A DNA stretch of 64,000 bases. Source: Eublepharis macularius. Its lineage: Eukaryota; Chordata; Lepidosauria; Squamata; Eublepharidae. A program made the translations under genes and the position numbers. Of this stretch, positions 1 to 12,131 are shown piece by piece. Every line of letters begins with the position of its first letter. Within the stretch, counting starts at the first letter, position 1. Where the stretch lies: contig NC_072807.1 in the NCBI RefSeq assembly GCF_028583425.1, positions 33,361,001 through 33,425,000 of the forward strand. The letters run 5' to 3'. The notes beneath the pieces were generated by a model that searched no databases, was not told where the DNA came from, and saw only the letters and a list, made by a program, of their open reading frames with translations.

Positions 1-1067
1 TTTTAAAATTCAATCTATGGCCAAAATACTTCCAGTTAACTGGGTACGCAGACTTTATTTTTCACCCCTAAGAAACTGCTGATGTCAACCAACACCTGCC
101 AGGGCTGCTCTAATTTTGGATTTCCTGCCTTGGACAGATGACCTAAGGCCCTTATACTACTAGCGCTCTAAAATCCAAGAGGCACGATCCAGTCACATCA
201 CAGGTGCACTACAAAGGAGCCGGCAGCAGGGCTTCCCTCTGCCGTGCAAGCCACAAAAAAGGAGGGAGCCATGGACACATGGGAAATGCCTGCGGTTGCA
301 AGCAGGGGAAAGGGGAAAACAAACATCAAGCGAGCCCTCCAGGGACCCTGTGCCAACTGGAGCTGGGGCACAGTACAAATGGGTCATTCCCCAGATACAT
401 TCCAAGCCAACCACTCCCCAGCGTTTGGAGGGAGGGTAGGGGAAAGAGGAGAAGTAATTAAAATAAGCCACGCAGGGACCTGTCCAACCTAAAACAGGCA
501 TGGGACAGAGAGGAATTCTGCAAGTTGTGGCAGCCCGGCACAGAGTAATCGTTCTGTTGGGTCTCTCTCCCTCTGTCCCCATCTCTCTCCACACCTGAAC
601 TAATTCAAACTGAAGGGCTTTTTAAAAATGAATGAGTCGCTCCATCATTTTCGCCGGCTGAGCATTTGGCGAGCCATCATCTAACGCAGAGAAAATCAAA
701 GCTGGGTCCTTCCACCCTGTTCTATTTTTACTTAACTTCTCCTGCTGTGACACTAAACCTTTCTCTCAGCATCCTACCTGCTTGCTGCCTCCAAGCTTTG
801 GTACTTAAAGCAACGAGAGCCCTGGCTCACAAAACCTTATGCCCTGATACATTTCAAGGTGCCACAAGGTTATTTTGTTCTCACTTAATGGCTGTGCCCT
901 GCAGAGGAGATTGCCCAGCATAATATTTGTATTACAAAGTCCACCCTGTCCCTCATATTCTTTGCAGTGTTTTGGGTCTTTCATTGCCCAGGAAGAGGGG
1001 ACATGAAGCCAGCCTTCCCAGAAACCACAGTGGGCCAGCAGCTCTACCAGAAGGCTATGGGTGTGTC
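1..1067. other. Unassigned non-coding sequence
   Basis: No exon, repeat family or RNA gene recognised. Open frames up to about 134 codons on both strands lack any family resemblance. Confidence 0.5.
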
Positions 1068-1441
1068 CAGGACTTTTTTTCAGGGAAAAGAGGTGGTGGA
1101 ACTCAGTGGGTTGCCTGCACAGGGGGAAACTCTTGGTGGGAGGTGGTGCCCCTGGTACCACATGTGCGCGTGCAATGTGCACGCACATTCCCAGGACCAA
1201 TGACGTCACTTTGGGTCAGATGGAACAAGGGGGGAGTTTTTAAAAGTTTAAATCACCCTTGGCAAAAATGATCACATGGCTGGTGGCGCTGCCCCCTTAA
1301 TCTCCAGACAGAGGGGAGTTTAGAGGGCAATCTAAACTCCCCTCTGTCTGGAGATCAGGGGGCAGGGCCACCAGCCATGTGACCATTTTCAAGAGGTTCC
1401 GGAACTCTGTTCCACCGCGTTCCAGATGACAAAAAGCCCTG
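1068..1441. mobile_element. hAT-like foldback MITE, copy 1
   Basis: The termini caggacttttttt and aaaaagccctg form imperfect inverted repeats. The 8-bp duplication ggtgtgtc is perfect at 1060-1067 and 1442-1449. The centre is itself palindromic: the stretch containing ctccagacagaggggag occurs in both orientations around 1325-1330. Confidence 0.85.
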
Positions 1442-1611
1442 GGTGTGTCTGCGTTGAAAGCCCATGTTCCTTCCATTACCATTGCAAATGCAGAAGCACT
1501 TGCAGCAGCGACGGAGAATCCACACAGTGGTTCTCCCCACAGTTTTCTTGCTCTATGCTCACTATTCCCGCCGCCCCCCATGCCACTGGAGGGTTATTTT
1601 TTAGGCTTTAA

Positions 1612-1864
1612 GAGCCAGTTTGGTGTAGTGTTTAAGAACGTGGGACTCTAATCTGGAGAGCCGGGTTTGATTCCCCAGTCCTCTGCTTGAAGCCAGCTGG
1701 GTGACCTTGGGTCAGTCGCAGCTCTCTCGGAGCTCTCTCAGCCCCACCCACCTCACAGGGTGTTTGTTGTGGAGATAATAACAACATACTTTGTAAACCG
1801 CTCTAAGTGGACATGAAGTTGTCCCGAATTGCGGTATATAAATCGAATGTTGTTGTTGTTATCA
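1612..1864 (+). mobile_element. tRNA-derived SINE type B with (GTT)n tail
   Basis: A tRNA-like head (tttggtgtagtgtttaag, gggtttgattccc) is followed by ctcacagggtgtttgttg and ggtatataaatcgaatg, and the tail gttgttgttgtt. Confidence 0.7.
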
Positions 1865-2329
1865 TTATTATAAGAAGAAAATGGTAATAGATATCATTGC
1901 TACAGCTGTATCCGCAATCCAGAAAACTAGTTCTTCAGGGAGAAGAACTAGGCTGGAACTTTCCTTCCCAACATCTCATTTCTGAAGAGCAGAGAATTGG
2001 AGGGGGGCGGTTTCGATGTGAAACAGCATCCTATTGGGAACCTTCTCACCTGCATCCACCTCAATGAAAACAAGGTCTCAAACATTGCTCGACTACAGAG
2101 AGAGGCTGAGGAATTGACAGAGAACCCTCTTATCTGGTCCAATCCTGCCTGCCAAAGAGTTCCGTGCCCCTCTAAAGCTTGCACGTATTTATTTCAAAAG
2201 ACGACGATAAAAGCATCCGGCAGAGAACAAACGGTTTATATTCTTGCATGAACAGGTGGAGAAATAATGGCCACACCAGTAGGCAGAAAAGAAGAAAAAC
2301 TAGGTGCAAGGTGGAAGAATGTATTGGGG

Positions 2330-2442
2330 TTTTTAAGATCCCTACTCATTTTGCTTTAAGTTTCATCAGGGGATACTTGAAACACTGTATAGAAGATCCC
2401 CTGATGAAGCTTAAAGCAAAATGTGTAGGGGATCTTTAAAAC
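2330..2442. repeat. Inverted repeat, probably a palindromic MITE
   Basis: The arms tttaagatccctactcattt, cttcatcagggga and their complements at 2393-2440 are about 42 bp each, with a loop of about 25 bp. No second copy was found in the window. Confidence 0.6.
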
Positions 2443-3563
2443 TTCCTTGTTTTGTATCCTTTTCCATTCCTAAACCGCAATTGAGGACATCTCTCCTCTC
2501 CCAATGAAATCACATTGCAGTCTGCAATTCTGCGCATGCTCTTTCCCCGGGAGTAAGACCCGTGGAATACTGCAGAACCGGCTTGAAAGCTCGGTATGTT
2601 CGCCAGAGTCTGAACCGAATTAAAAGACTCTGTCAGCCAAGGGTCCTTTCTGAAGCCCTTCCCTCACCACCTGCCCGTTTCTCCCCTCTCTGCCACCACT
2701 CCTGAAGATCTTCACCTTGGCTAGCCTACGTTTCTCTCAATGAACCCCGAAGCCTGCCTGCTCTCCCGCTGGATTGACCTCTCAGAGAATCACGCCTGCT
2801 TTACAAGCTTTCCGTCGCACACATCCTCCCACCTGTCTGCCCACCCCTTGCCAGACTATATTTAGCATCCCCAGCTTTCAGTTCTCTGAGGGAAGCCTCC
2901 CAAAGATCAGCATCTGCTATTAATGGAGCTGGCGCTCAAACAGCATCTGCTTTGACAGGTGGATGGCACCATTCGCCGACAGGGCCACAGGCAGAATTTG
3001 CCCGGGAGAGGCAGCCCTTCTTGCACAGCCTGCGGGACTAGAAAAATATTGAGAAGCCTCTCCCATAGCCTGGAACCCCATTGGCAGATGGGGCGGAGAT
3101 GTTACCCATCTGTTCAACCAGAATTCCCTTCCAGTGACCAGTCCGTGCCAGGCGGAACCTTGGCAGTATCTCCCAGTACAGTCTTTAGCTTGCAGGGATA
3201 GCAAAGGATCTTATAGGCCACTGGTGGTCACGGGAGGAAAGAATGAACACACAGAAAGTTGAAAGAGTCGAGTTCAAATCCTCACTCTGCCAGGAAACTA
3301 ACTAGGTGACCTTGGGCAGGTCTTTCCCTCTCAACCCAACCGCTCTCACAGAGTCTTTTGCAAGGATAACATGAAGGAAAACCATGCTCTGCGATCGTAC
3401 TCATACTTATGCAAATTCAATGGAACACTTAGAATTCACACAATTTACTAAGATTTCTTTCATGGGGGAGGGAGATTGCATGCTTCTTGGATAATCCATT
3501 AAATGAGCTTCTCACCTGAGTTTTCTGACCAAATCTCACAATTCTGTGGCTTAACTCCAACCC
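2443..3563. other. Unassigned non-coding sequence
   Basis: Nothing recognised. A degenerate SINE-like stretch (gagttcaaatcctcactctg) is at about 3270-3340. Confidence 0.4.
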
Positions 3564-3635
3564 AGCATCAAACCGCAGTTCAAGAACAGCATCAAACTGC
3601 AGTTCAAGAACAGCATCAAACCGCAGTTCAAGAAC
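3564..3635 (+). repeat. 24-bp tandem repeat, three units
   Basis: The unit agcatcaaaccgcagttcaa plus gaac occurs at 3564, 3588 and 3612; one mismatch in the second unit. Confidence 0.95.
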
Positions 3636-3756
3636 AATCTAGGAGGGTGCTTCAAGGCTCACTTCCATGACCTTTCTTCACACCTTTAGCCAATTAAATA
3701 ATTAATTCCTGATTTGTGATCAAACACACATCTTGCATTAAATCTGAACCCATAAA

Positions 3757-3845
3757 CTGTCTGAAGAAGGAAGCTCTGACTCTTGAAAGCTTACACTCTG
3801 AAAATCTTGTTGGTCTCTAAGGTGCCGCCGGACTTACATCCTGCT
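3757..3845 (+). mobile_element. Short retroelement-end fragment (single arm)
   Basis: The module tctgaagaaggaagctctgac, cttgaaagcttacactc, ggtctctaaggtgcc matches the arms at 60.6 kb. Similar fragments lie at 42615-42740 and 42828-42920. Confidence 0.45.
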
Positions 3846-4124
3846 GTAAACTGCAGTTTTCGCTTGCCATGCAATCCACGATCACAAAGTGGAAACAAAG
3901 CCACTGTTTAAAATCAGGCTTGCTGGTTCCGAAGTAACAGCAAATTATGGTTTGTCTCAAACCAGGAAATAACTAATTAGAATGCAGCATATTAGGGAAA
4001 TGGGTGTGTGTGAGAGAGTCAGGTCTTATGTTTTGAAGCAAGCCCATATCCAGCAAAATAATCCAGATGGGACACACCGCCACGAATCTGGATAATTCAC
4101 CAGCTGATTGAAGATCCAGAGAAG

Positions 4125-4230
4125 CGCATCTGATGAAGAGAGCCGTGGTTCTCGAAAGCTTATGCTACAATAAAGCTGGTTAGTCTTAAAGGTGCTACTG
4201 CACTCTTTACTATTTTGCAGCTGATTGAAG
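4125..4230 (+). mobile_element. Short retroelement-end fragment (second subtype)
   Basis: tctgatgaagagagccgtgg, cgaaagcttatgctacaata, gtcttaaaggtgctactg; an almost identical copy is at 13270-13400. Confidence 0.5.
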
Positions 4231-4884
4231 GATTACAATCACAAGTTCTTTTTGCCTGCATAGCACAGTAGAGCGCAAAACCAACGTCAATGGATCATGT
4301 TCTCCAAAATGCAAAAGAGTTGGAATTTTCCTATAGCTACAAACTGTTGGGGCTGCACATGCAAAGCACACAGAGACCGATGAAGAAGGCAGTTCTCAAA
4401 GGGCGATCCCCTGGCCTCCCCTGGAAAGCACAATAGCCCCCTTCCTGTGGCGGGGAGCAAACCAGGGAGTGCAGAACAGCAGAGAAAGAGATATTACATT
4501 TTGGCAAGCTTGCAAGGGGTTTTGACAAGCCCACAGCCGAGATACAGGCTCTACTGCGTGGGTCTCGAAACAATGAGGGCTTTGTTCATGTTGACTTGAC
4601 CCTTCCGGATGTATGAGATCATTGGCAAAGGGCATCAAACGAGGGCTTTCTTGTTCATCTTGATCCCCTTTTGAGGGGTTGTGCTGGGGGGAGGGCGGGG
4701 AAATGTAGGTGGCTTGGGCAGATTAGCGACGGCTAACAAATGGCCGGAGTTTGGGAGGTGGTAGAGAATGCTGTTGGATCTCTTCCAACACCAGTTTTTA
4801 ACTCAGCCTCGATCCAATGCTCTAAGTCAGAATTATGTGGGGATTGGGGTGGGTAGTCAGACTGCAAAAGCAACAGAGAATCTA

Positions 4885-5165
4885 CCCATCTGTCTAGTGC
4901 ATTTCTTATCCCACCCCTCCTCAGGCAACGTGCATGGCTCCGCCTTCCCCATTTTACCTCCACAACCACCCTGTGAGGTAGGCGAGGAAAGAGACAGATT
5001 GGTCCAGGTCACCCAGAACAGCAATGCAGGTGGATTTCAGATCTCCCAGATCTGAGTCTGACACTCTACCCACAACACGGCGCAGTGGGTAGAGTGTTGG
5101 ACTAGGATCTATGAGACCCTGGGTTCGAATCCCCATTCGGTCGTGCAAGCTTGCTGGGTGACCTT
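4885..5165. mobile_element. Two tRNA-derived SINEs (type A) head to head
   Basis: A reversed copy (4885 to about 5078) meets a forward copy (5080-5165) so that cactctacccac and gtgggtagagtg form an inverted repeat at the junction (about 5066-5098). The forward copy is truncated. Confidence 0.6.
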
Positions 5166-5939
5166 CTGCCATGTACTGCCCTGAGATGTTCTTAATGGTA
5201 GACACCAGAGGATTGAAACTGGGACCATCTGAAAGAGAAATATGTGCTCTCCCACTGAGCCAGACCACAGTTCGGCAGCAGAACACATGTACGTGCAAGG
5301 ACCCTGGGGGAGGAAGTTGTCAAAAAAAAATGTTCAGCTGATGAAACTGGTACCACATGAAAACTAGCCTTCCTCATGGCCTGGGGGCTTTCACTGTGCA
5401 AACGCAACCATAAAATACACAAGCATCCATACAGAGATCACCAGCAGGCAGGAGGCGGAGGCAGAGCTATCGTCACTCCAAAAACAAGCTCTCGTCTCAG
5501 CCAAAGAGTGCACAGCAGAAAGCTACGACCATCCTAGTAGCAAGAGACCGGAAGGAAGGGACAAACAGCTGAGAGAGAAAGCGTGTGCTAGCAGAGAGGA
5601 AGCAGAACCACAGCGAGCAGAAAGCCGACAGAGGGAACAAAGAGACGCTAGGATCAGCTTCTGGCACGACTGTATGCACAAAATGCAGCGTCAAAACGAA
5701 ACCATAGCTCTGAATGCAAAATTCACCGGACACCTCGGAACCTGACATTTCTTTTTTAAAAAAATATATATTCAAGTTTCTAGTTCTCAAGAGGCTAGAA
5801 GATTCAGAGGTCAATTTTGCATAACTACATCCCATTCCCCCCCCCCGCCTCCGCAGGCCCTTTTGCAGTTTATTCTTATTTTCTCCCTGCTGTAACAATC
5901 TGGGCTGAAGATGATCAAGGCTGACAATACACCCAGCTT

Positions 5940-6110
5940 TGTGTGTTTATGAGACCTGGGTTCGAATCCCCGCACTGCCATGGAAGCTTGCTTAGTGACC
6001 TTGGGCCAGCCCAACCTAACTCCCAAGATTGTTGAGAGGATTGAATGGGGGAAAGGAGAACCATATACATTGCCCTAAGAAAGGGTAAGACAGAAATGTA
6101 CTAGCGAAAA
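5940..6110 (+). mobile_element. tRNA-derived SINE (type A)
   Basis: Box-B-like gggttcgaatcccc and the following tgccatggaagcttgct, then gaccttgggccag, are typical of the window's commonest SINE. Confidence 0.65.
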
Positions 6111-6240
6111 GGGAACTCTAGACTCACTGGGAAGTAGGAAGTAAAGCCAGTCTGTTCACAACACCCACATTCTTCATGACTCTCTGACCACTGCCTTCAT
6201 TACATCACCACATGTATTATTCCTTCCCTAAAAGAGCACC

Positions 6241-6290
6241 CATTGAGGGGGAGATTCTCTAATGCCATTGAGGGGGAGATTCTCTCATGC
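6241..6290 (+). repeat. 25-bp tandem duplication
   Basis: The unit beginning cattgagggggagattctct is present twice, with one mismatch. Confidence 0.95.
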
Positions 6291-6569
6291 CAGTACATCA
6301 CCATTGACGGTTTGTTGACATCTTAAGGCAAGACTGAATATCCTACCCCACCCCACCAGCTTAAGTGCTTCCATCATGACTGCAGAAACATGTATGGAGG
6401 GGATAGTGGAGGGACTTGGAACCTCAGCGTTCTTTGGACCCAAGAACCCCCAAACAGCGTAACTTGGGGACTTCTTCCAGTCTTATCCAATGCCATTGTC
6501 TGCACTGAGATGCTTAAGTGTGCAGGTAGCAGCACTGATCCAAAGCAAGACCCCAACCAGCCGAACAAA

Positions 6570-6735
6570 TTTAATTTAATTTTAATTCAATTTATTAAAA
6601 TTCTAACCTGCCCTCCCCGTGAATGGGCTCAGGGTGGGTAGCAATATTGTTAGACTATGATAACAATAAATACAGTATAAAATGAATAATACAATATAAA
6701 GTAGAAAATACAATTTAAAACCATAAAACAAAAAA
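6570..6735 (-). mobile_element. LINE tail, minus orientation (ccctccccgtgaatgggctcag type)
   Basis: A T-rich start, then ctgccctccccgtgaatgggctcaggg, then an A-rich tract with repeated aatacaatataaa. The same family forms the host at 22.77 kb. Confidence 0.45.
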
Positions 6736-7473
6736 CAACAAAGCCCCTTTTTTATTCAGTCCAACCAAAGAATCCTAAACCAGTGTGCAAGCTTTCAAGC
6801 TCTCCAGAATTCTTCAGCAAGACTGGGTGTTTTAAAAGGGGAACAGAGGAGAGGAAAAGAGATGATGTTTCAAGCCCTGATCTAATCTGCATCCTGTGAA
6901 GAACGTCAGATCTGAATCATTAAAGCAGTACTGGATAGAAACGCTATCGAGCTGCACTTGCGGTCTTCTAGAACGAAGGAGGCAGACTCCAATATGAAAT
7001 ATAAAATCGGTTAGTGGGTCTCCAGTACAAAGATTCCTCCAAAGGCTGAGATCAGAAGGGAAACATCATTGTCCTATTAATAATGCTGGAGATTAATTTT
7101 AGGTGATACGTTAAGGAAAGGGGTCAATGGAAACCAACCTAGATGATATTATCCAGTGGGAGGGCCAGAAATCCCCCCCCCACGCGCACACACAGCCTTT
7201 CGTCTCAAGCCATTTCCCTCCATCTCAGAATCCCTCTCTCTGTCAGCGACATTCAAGCAAACGAAAGGTTGCAGGCCGCCACATTCACCCACAGCAAAAT
7301 CCAAGCCCAAAAGTTGTTGAACAAATAAAGCAAAGGATCACACAGCCTTCCAAGTTCTCCTGAGCTTTTTAAAAAACTAGGTTTAAAAAAAAAACAGTTT
7401 GTAGGAAACAGTAGATTTCCTTATCTTGTCTCCTTGCTGATGTTCCATCTTGCCATTATGTGTGTGTGTTATG

Positions 7474-7622
7474 TGCCATCAAGTCGCCTCCGACCTATGA
7501 CGACCCTATGAATGGAAGACCTCTAGAACGTCTTATCATTAGCAGACTTGCTCAGATCTTGCAAACTGGAAGACAGTCGCTTCTTTTATTGAGTCAAGCC
7601 ATCTCGTTTTAGGTCTTCCTGC
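7474..7622 (+). mobile_element. RTE/Bov-B-like fragment
   Basis: The block gtgccatcaagtcgcctcc, gacgaccctatgaat, gcttcttttattgag matches the 3' region shared by lizard RTE elements and their SINEs as I remember it. No coding part is present. Confidence 0.4.
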
Positions 7623-7750
7623 CATTATAGCCGTAGAGAAATACTTAACAAGGAGTTGAGTTTATTTTTTTGGCAAGCTGGTGGAATTCTCTATACGACC
7701 TCCAGAGATTTTTATTACTATGATTTACTTTGGAGTCTATTTTACCCCCC

Positions 7751-7842
7751 ACACTCACTCACTCACTCACTCACTCACTCACTCACTCACTCACTCACTC
7801 ACTCACTCACTCACTCACTCTCACACACACACACACACACAC
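7751..7842 (+). repeat. Compound microsatellite (ACTC)n(AC)n
   Basis: About 17 actc units are followed by about 11 ac units. Confidence 0.95.
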
Positions 7843-7949
7843 GTATTTGTTGCTGTTCAAGCAACGGACTGCATTTTAAGGCAGAAATCAACAGGCAAAG
7901 CTGTTTCGAACACTAAATCTCTACGCTGGACAGCGCTACAAATTTTACC

Positions 7950-10510
7950 TGCCACATAGAGGCAGAAGAGTCTCACAACAAAAGAAAACAATCTCAGCAG
8001 CCCAGATGAGATTTTTTTGAAAAGTGATCGATTGCTAGCTCAACCCTGATTAACGTCATCTACGATCGGGCAACACCCCGCCAAAAGGTCACGCATCGTT
8101 GCTAGTGCCTGTTCCCAAGCCAAAGACCTTCCATTACCCTACCGTAGATCCAACCTGACCACTTCCCAGAAAACATCCAAAGCCTTTTTATAATTTTTAT
8201 AATTATATAATCTGCTGCTTGGTAAGCGAGAGGGGTAAACTAATGGATCAGTGGGATTTTAAAGGTCAGTATTATGCGTGGCTTCGTTTGGGATTACCCC
8301 CTACTTCACACTAAAGGTCTTAAAAAATAAAAGAGGTGGACTGGGGGGCAGAACCACCCCCCCTCTGGCCTGTTCACACTCCACCTGCCATTTCAACCTG
8401 TCTCCCAGCAAGCAGACAAAGACAGAAACCAGGAGGCTGAGAAAAGAAAAAAAATATGTATTCCTTTAGAGCCGAAGTTCTCTGCAGCCGACAGCAAATA
8501 GCTCAACCTGGCCCCTATGGCTTTGGGGGCTAAAAATACCAGGGAAAGAGGAACAGAGATAAGGTGGTGTCACGGGGTATAGGAGGTAGTGGAACCAAAG
8601 ACAGGGGGAGGAGACAGAAAGAGATGTTTGCTTTGGGCAGAGACACAGCTGTGCATTGTGCCTGCTTTAAAAAACAAACTGCCTGCCCTTGTTTGCAACT
8701 TAACTCTGCAACAGAAGTCTGTCTGCCCACTTATCTATTTTCCACCATTCATTCTGCCCCTGGGAGAGGTTACAGAAGCCAGAATCAGCTCCGGCTCTGG
8801 TTCCAGCAAACCCATTCCCTTCCAGGAATCCCCTTCCAAACCGCTTGCCACAACCAACCTGCAAGAAAGAAAAATGGTTCGAAGGCTTCTGGGAGTCCAA
8901 AGATGGCTCTGAAGATAAGCGCTCTTGTCCCCCCCACACAAAAAGCAGATGCTAGAATAAAACCTGGGCAGTGTTTAAGGTGCCACAGGTCTCCTGTGCA
9001 TCTGTGCAGGGTTAGCCTTAAGCAACCAATGGCTTCCTGGTTCACTTCTGGCCACGCAACAGCCTGCCCAAAAACACCCCTGGAAATAGCATTTGCATCT
9101 CACTGTATGCAAGTGGAGGACAGCGAACAGGAACTCGGGCAAGCAAGCCCCAGGCATTTTCCAGACCGATTCTCATAGCGTCAAAACATGGATCAGCATT
9201 CTATCGCAGCCACACCATTCAAGCGTGGGCACACTATGCCTACGTCAAGGGTCAAAGTCCCACCCTCCTCTCAGCGGAGAGATTGCTGGGAGTGGCAGAC
9301 TTCAAGCAAACTTTTCCTGCCCTTTCATTACAGGGCCCCTGCGAAAGGTTCCCCTATTTGAATTTGCATGTGAAGACCAGCCACTGAAAAAACTGTCGAT
9401 TCGGCAAAGGAGGGTTTTTTTGCCCAGGGTCTAGCAAGCAGGAGTAACTGGCACGTGCCAAGATAACAGCAGCGACAAAGCCTGCCGGCTGCAGAGTGAC
9501 TTTCCGCAACACCCGTTTTGAATGTGGCTAACAAGCCTGAACAAAAGAATCCAGGAAATGCAAAATGCAAAAAAAAAAAAAAACTCCGGCGCTATGGAAG
9601 CCGCACCAGAAGTAATACTTGTTCCAAACAGAGAACTCTCCTCTCGTTTCAGAATTAAGGCCTTGTTTCTGTTTTCATTGGTGGAGTAATGCTCTGTTTT
9701 AAGGATTACAGTTCAGGTTTTTCAAACTGAATGCAATCTTTTTATTAACAAAATGTGGAGAGGGGGGGTTCCCCCTTAAAAAGAATTTTTAAAAAGCTGC
9801 TCAAAAATCTTTCACCAATGGTGATGTGGGACGCCCCGAAGCTAACCATTGGGAGCCGGGTTCAGGGTTTGAACCGGGTTTCCAAATGAAGATTTAAAGA
9901 CCCACAGGACGTAAAGACCCACATGGAACAATGGTTAAGGGAGTTACAGAGGGGATTTGGGAGCAGAGGGAATGACTCATGGCCACCAAACAGGAAGTAT
10001 CTTCTCGATATGGGCCCACGGAGGAGGCACCCCTTCCCAATTTTGCAGATCAAAAAGGCTTCCCGGCTCCCAGATGTACCTGCTCAATATTTGAGCTCCG
10101 GGGCCTTGATCCGTAGAACCCTCCTTCAGAAGCAAGAAGATCAACCATGACAGGGCATTTTCTGTTGTGGCATTTTGTTTGTTGACACCTCCCCACCCCC
10201 GCCGCCAATCCAATACCAGCACCAAATCTAGATTATCTGCTGCCATTTTGACAGATTTTAATGCAGCTTTTATTTTGTGCTCTTGCCATTTCTAATTCTT
10301 TTTTCTGCTCTTTATTGTATTACATGAAATTGTGTTGAACACACATAGAAATGTGGCATACTGCTCGTTTTGTCAAGCGCAGAAGTGAAAATGCTATTCT
10401 TAGCAAACTTTGCAGGTTCTGACCTTTGACTCTTCCTCTTTCTTGCTTGCAAGCAGCTCGAAGCCAGATTGCTGCCCCATCTGAGGATCACTCCATTGCG
10501 AAACTGACAC
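7950..10510. other. Longest repeat-poor stretch of the left part
   Basis: No repeat family is visible over about 2.5 kb. The longest open frame outside CYP1A exons that is neither simple repeat nor CpG island (8564-9178, 204 codons, plus) lies here. It overlaps others, has no recognisable domain, and reads like chance coding. Confidence 0.5.
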
Positions 10511-10514
10511 AAGA

Positions 10515-10815
10515 AAGTAGTTCGTCACACAATGCACAGTTAACCTACGGAATTCACTGCCGCAGGATATGCTGATAGCTGCTTCAAACGATGTTAGACA
10601 AATTCATGGAGAACAGGTCTATTACTAGCTATTGAAAAACTAAATGGAACTTGCAAGCTTAGAGGCAGTTTATCTGAATGGCAGTTGCAAGAGTGAGGAG
10701 AGGCAATTGTGCCTTCACACCCTGTTTGTTGGCTTCCCAAAAGTAACTAGCTGACCACAGAAACAAGATGCTAGACTGGATGGACGTTTGGTGAAATCCA
10801 GCAGAACTCTTCTTA
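10515..10815 (+). mobile_element. Retroposon fragment of the same family
   Basis: taacctacggaattcactgc, gttagacaaattcatggag and gatgctagactggatggac are shared with the copy in CYP1A intron 2. Confidence 0.5.
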
Positions 10816-11039
10816 TATGATGAATTTAACTGGCCCTGAACCTGAAGGCTTCATGTAATGTTCACAACTAATTTTTCAAAGCTGATTAGCTGCTGAAGTT
10901 TAAAAAACAAACAAACCAAAAATAGAAAAAAAGCCTTCTGGGGATCTCAGCAGATCATTTTACTTCCCGGAAAGCCTAGGTACTCTCAGGGGAATTACGC
11001 TTCTGCTAGAAAGGCACAGTGCTCACTGGAGACAAACAA

Positions 11040-11765
11040 GAAAACTAGTATGGCTGGTACAAAGGAAATACTCCTTCACATAATGCGCCATTAACTTATG
11101 GAACTTACTGCCACAAGGTGCAGTGCCACTAGAGATGGGCATGAACCGAAATACGAACCAAAGTTCGTGAGGAGCTGGGCCAGTTTGTGGTTCGCGAACC
11201 AGCGGTCCATCAGAGCCCATTTCTGACAAACCGCCACAAACTTTAGGCTGGTTTGTTTGGTTCGGTTTTTTGGTTCGTCACTGCAGACAGCCTGGCCCCG
11301 ATCAATCAGTTTCCTAGGCAACAGGGTATGGACTTCCTGCAGACCTTCTGCTGACCCGGAAGTGGCTGTCTGCTGACCCGGAAGTGATGATTTGCTGACC
11401 TGGATGTGCCATATTCGCAAACAGTTCGTGAACCGGGGCAAGTTCGTGAAAGTTCGTGGTTCGTGAAATGCAACGAACCATGAACTGTACGGTTCGGTTT
11501 TTTCCGGTTCATGCCCATCTCTAATAGCCACCGGATTAGACAGCTTTCAAAGAAGGCTAGATGCGTGCATGGCCTAACAAATGCAGCTAGACACGAATGC
11601 TGAACAAAGCCTTCATGTTCAATGGTGGCATACCTGTGAATGCCAGTTTTGCAGGGGCAACAGGCCCGTAAGTTTTCTGGTGGCATCCGGCTGGCTGCTG
11701 TGGGAAAAGGAACACTAGACTAGGTGGACATTTGGTCTGATACAACAGCCATTCTTGCACCACCC
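11040..11765 (+). mobile_element. Retroposon fragment of the same family, hosting the MITE at 11132
   Basis: attaacttatggaacttac precedes the MITE; ggattagacagctttcaa and acactagactaggtggac follow it. Confidence 0.5.
11132..11521. mobile_element. MITE with GAGATGGGCATGAACC ends in an older retroposon
   Basis: The ends gagatgggcatgaacc and ggttcatgcccatctc pair, and TA is duplicated at 11130-11131 and 11522-11523. The interior holds repeated ttcgtgaac motifs and three diverged copies of tgctgacccggaagtg (11352-11410). The host repeat continues on both sides. Confidence 0.7.
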
Positions 11766-12010
11766 ACGGCTTCCCTAACATAAGAAGTTTTGCGATCAAA
11801 TGCTCACTCTTCCCTCCTTCAATGTTCTGCCATGTTCCAGCATGCTGTGCATCATGTTCTCAGCCAGGGTGCATGGACACTGAACCACATCTCCACCGCT
11901 ACTCTCAACCACTCTTTTACTACAAGTTGCACAATGTTCCCCCGAAAGCAGCCAGGAAAGAGGGTGATCAGCCGAGATCCCCAGAGATTCTTCCTCTATG
12001 GCAGGATCTA

Positions 12011-12128
12011 GGGCCAAGCTACACATGATGAATGACACTTGAACGGCAAGTGGATTGAGTGGAGGGCAAGTGAACAGGGAGAAATACACTTGCTGTTCAA
12101 GTGTCATTCGTCATGTGTAGCTTGGCCC
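12011..12128. mobile_element. PIF/Harbinger-like palindromic MITE, copy 1
   Basis: 118 bp, almost a perfect palindrome: gggccaagctacacatgatg against its complement at the right end, with inner arms cacttgaacggcaagtg. Flanked by cta on both sides. GGGCC-type ends and a 3-bp duplication suggest the PIF/Harbinger group. Confidence 0.75.
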
Positions 12129-12131
12129 CTA

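Noticed and set aside
5080..5165. Candidate tRNA gene (box-B-like sequence)
   Set aside because: Part of a dispersed SINE family with the same 3' extension in many copies; the cloverleaf is not preserved.
8564..9178. 204-codon plus-strand open frame
   Set aside because: No recognisable domain, overlapping frames of similar size, no codon or splice context. A frame of this length is expected somewhere in 64 kb.
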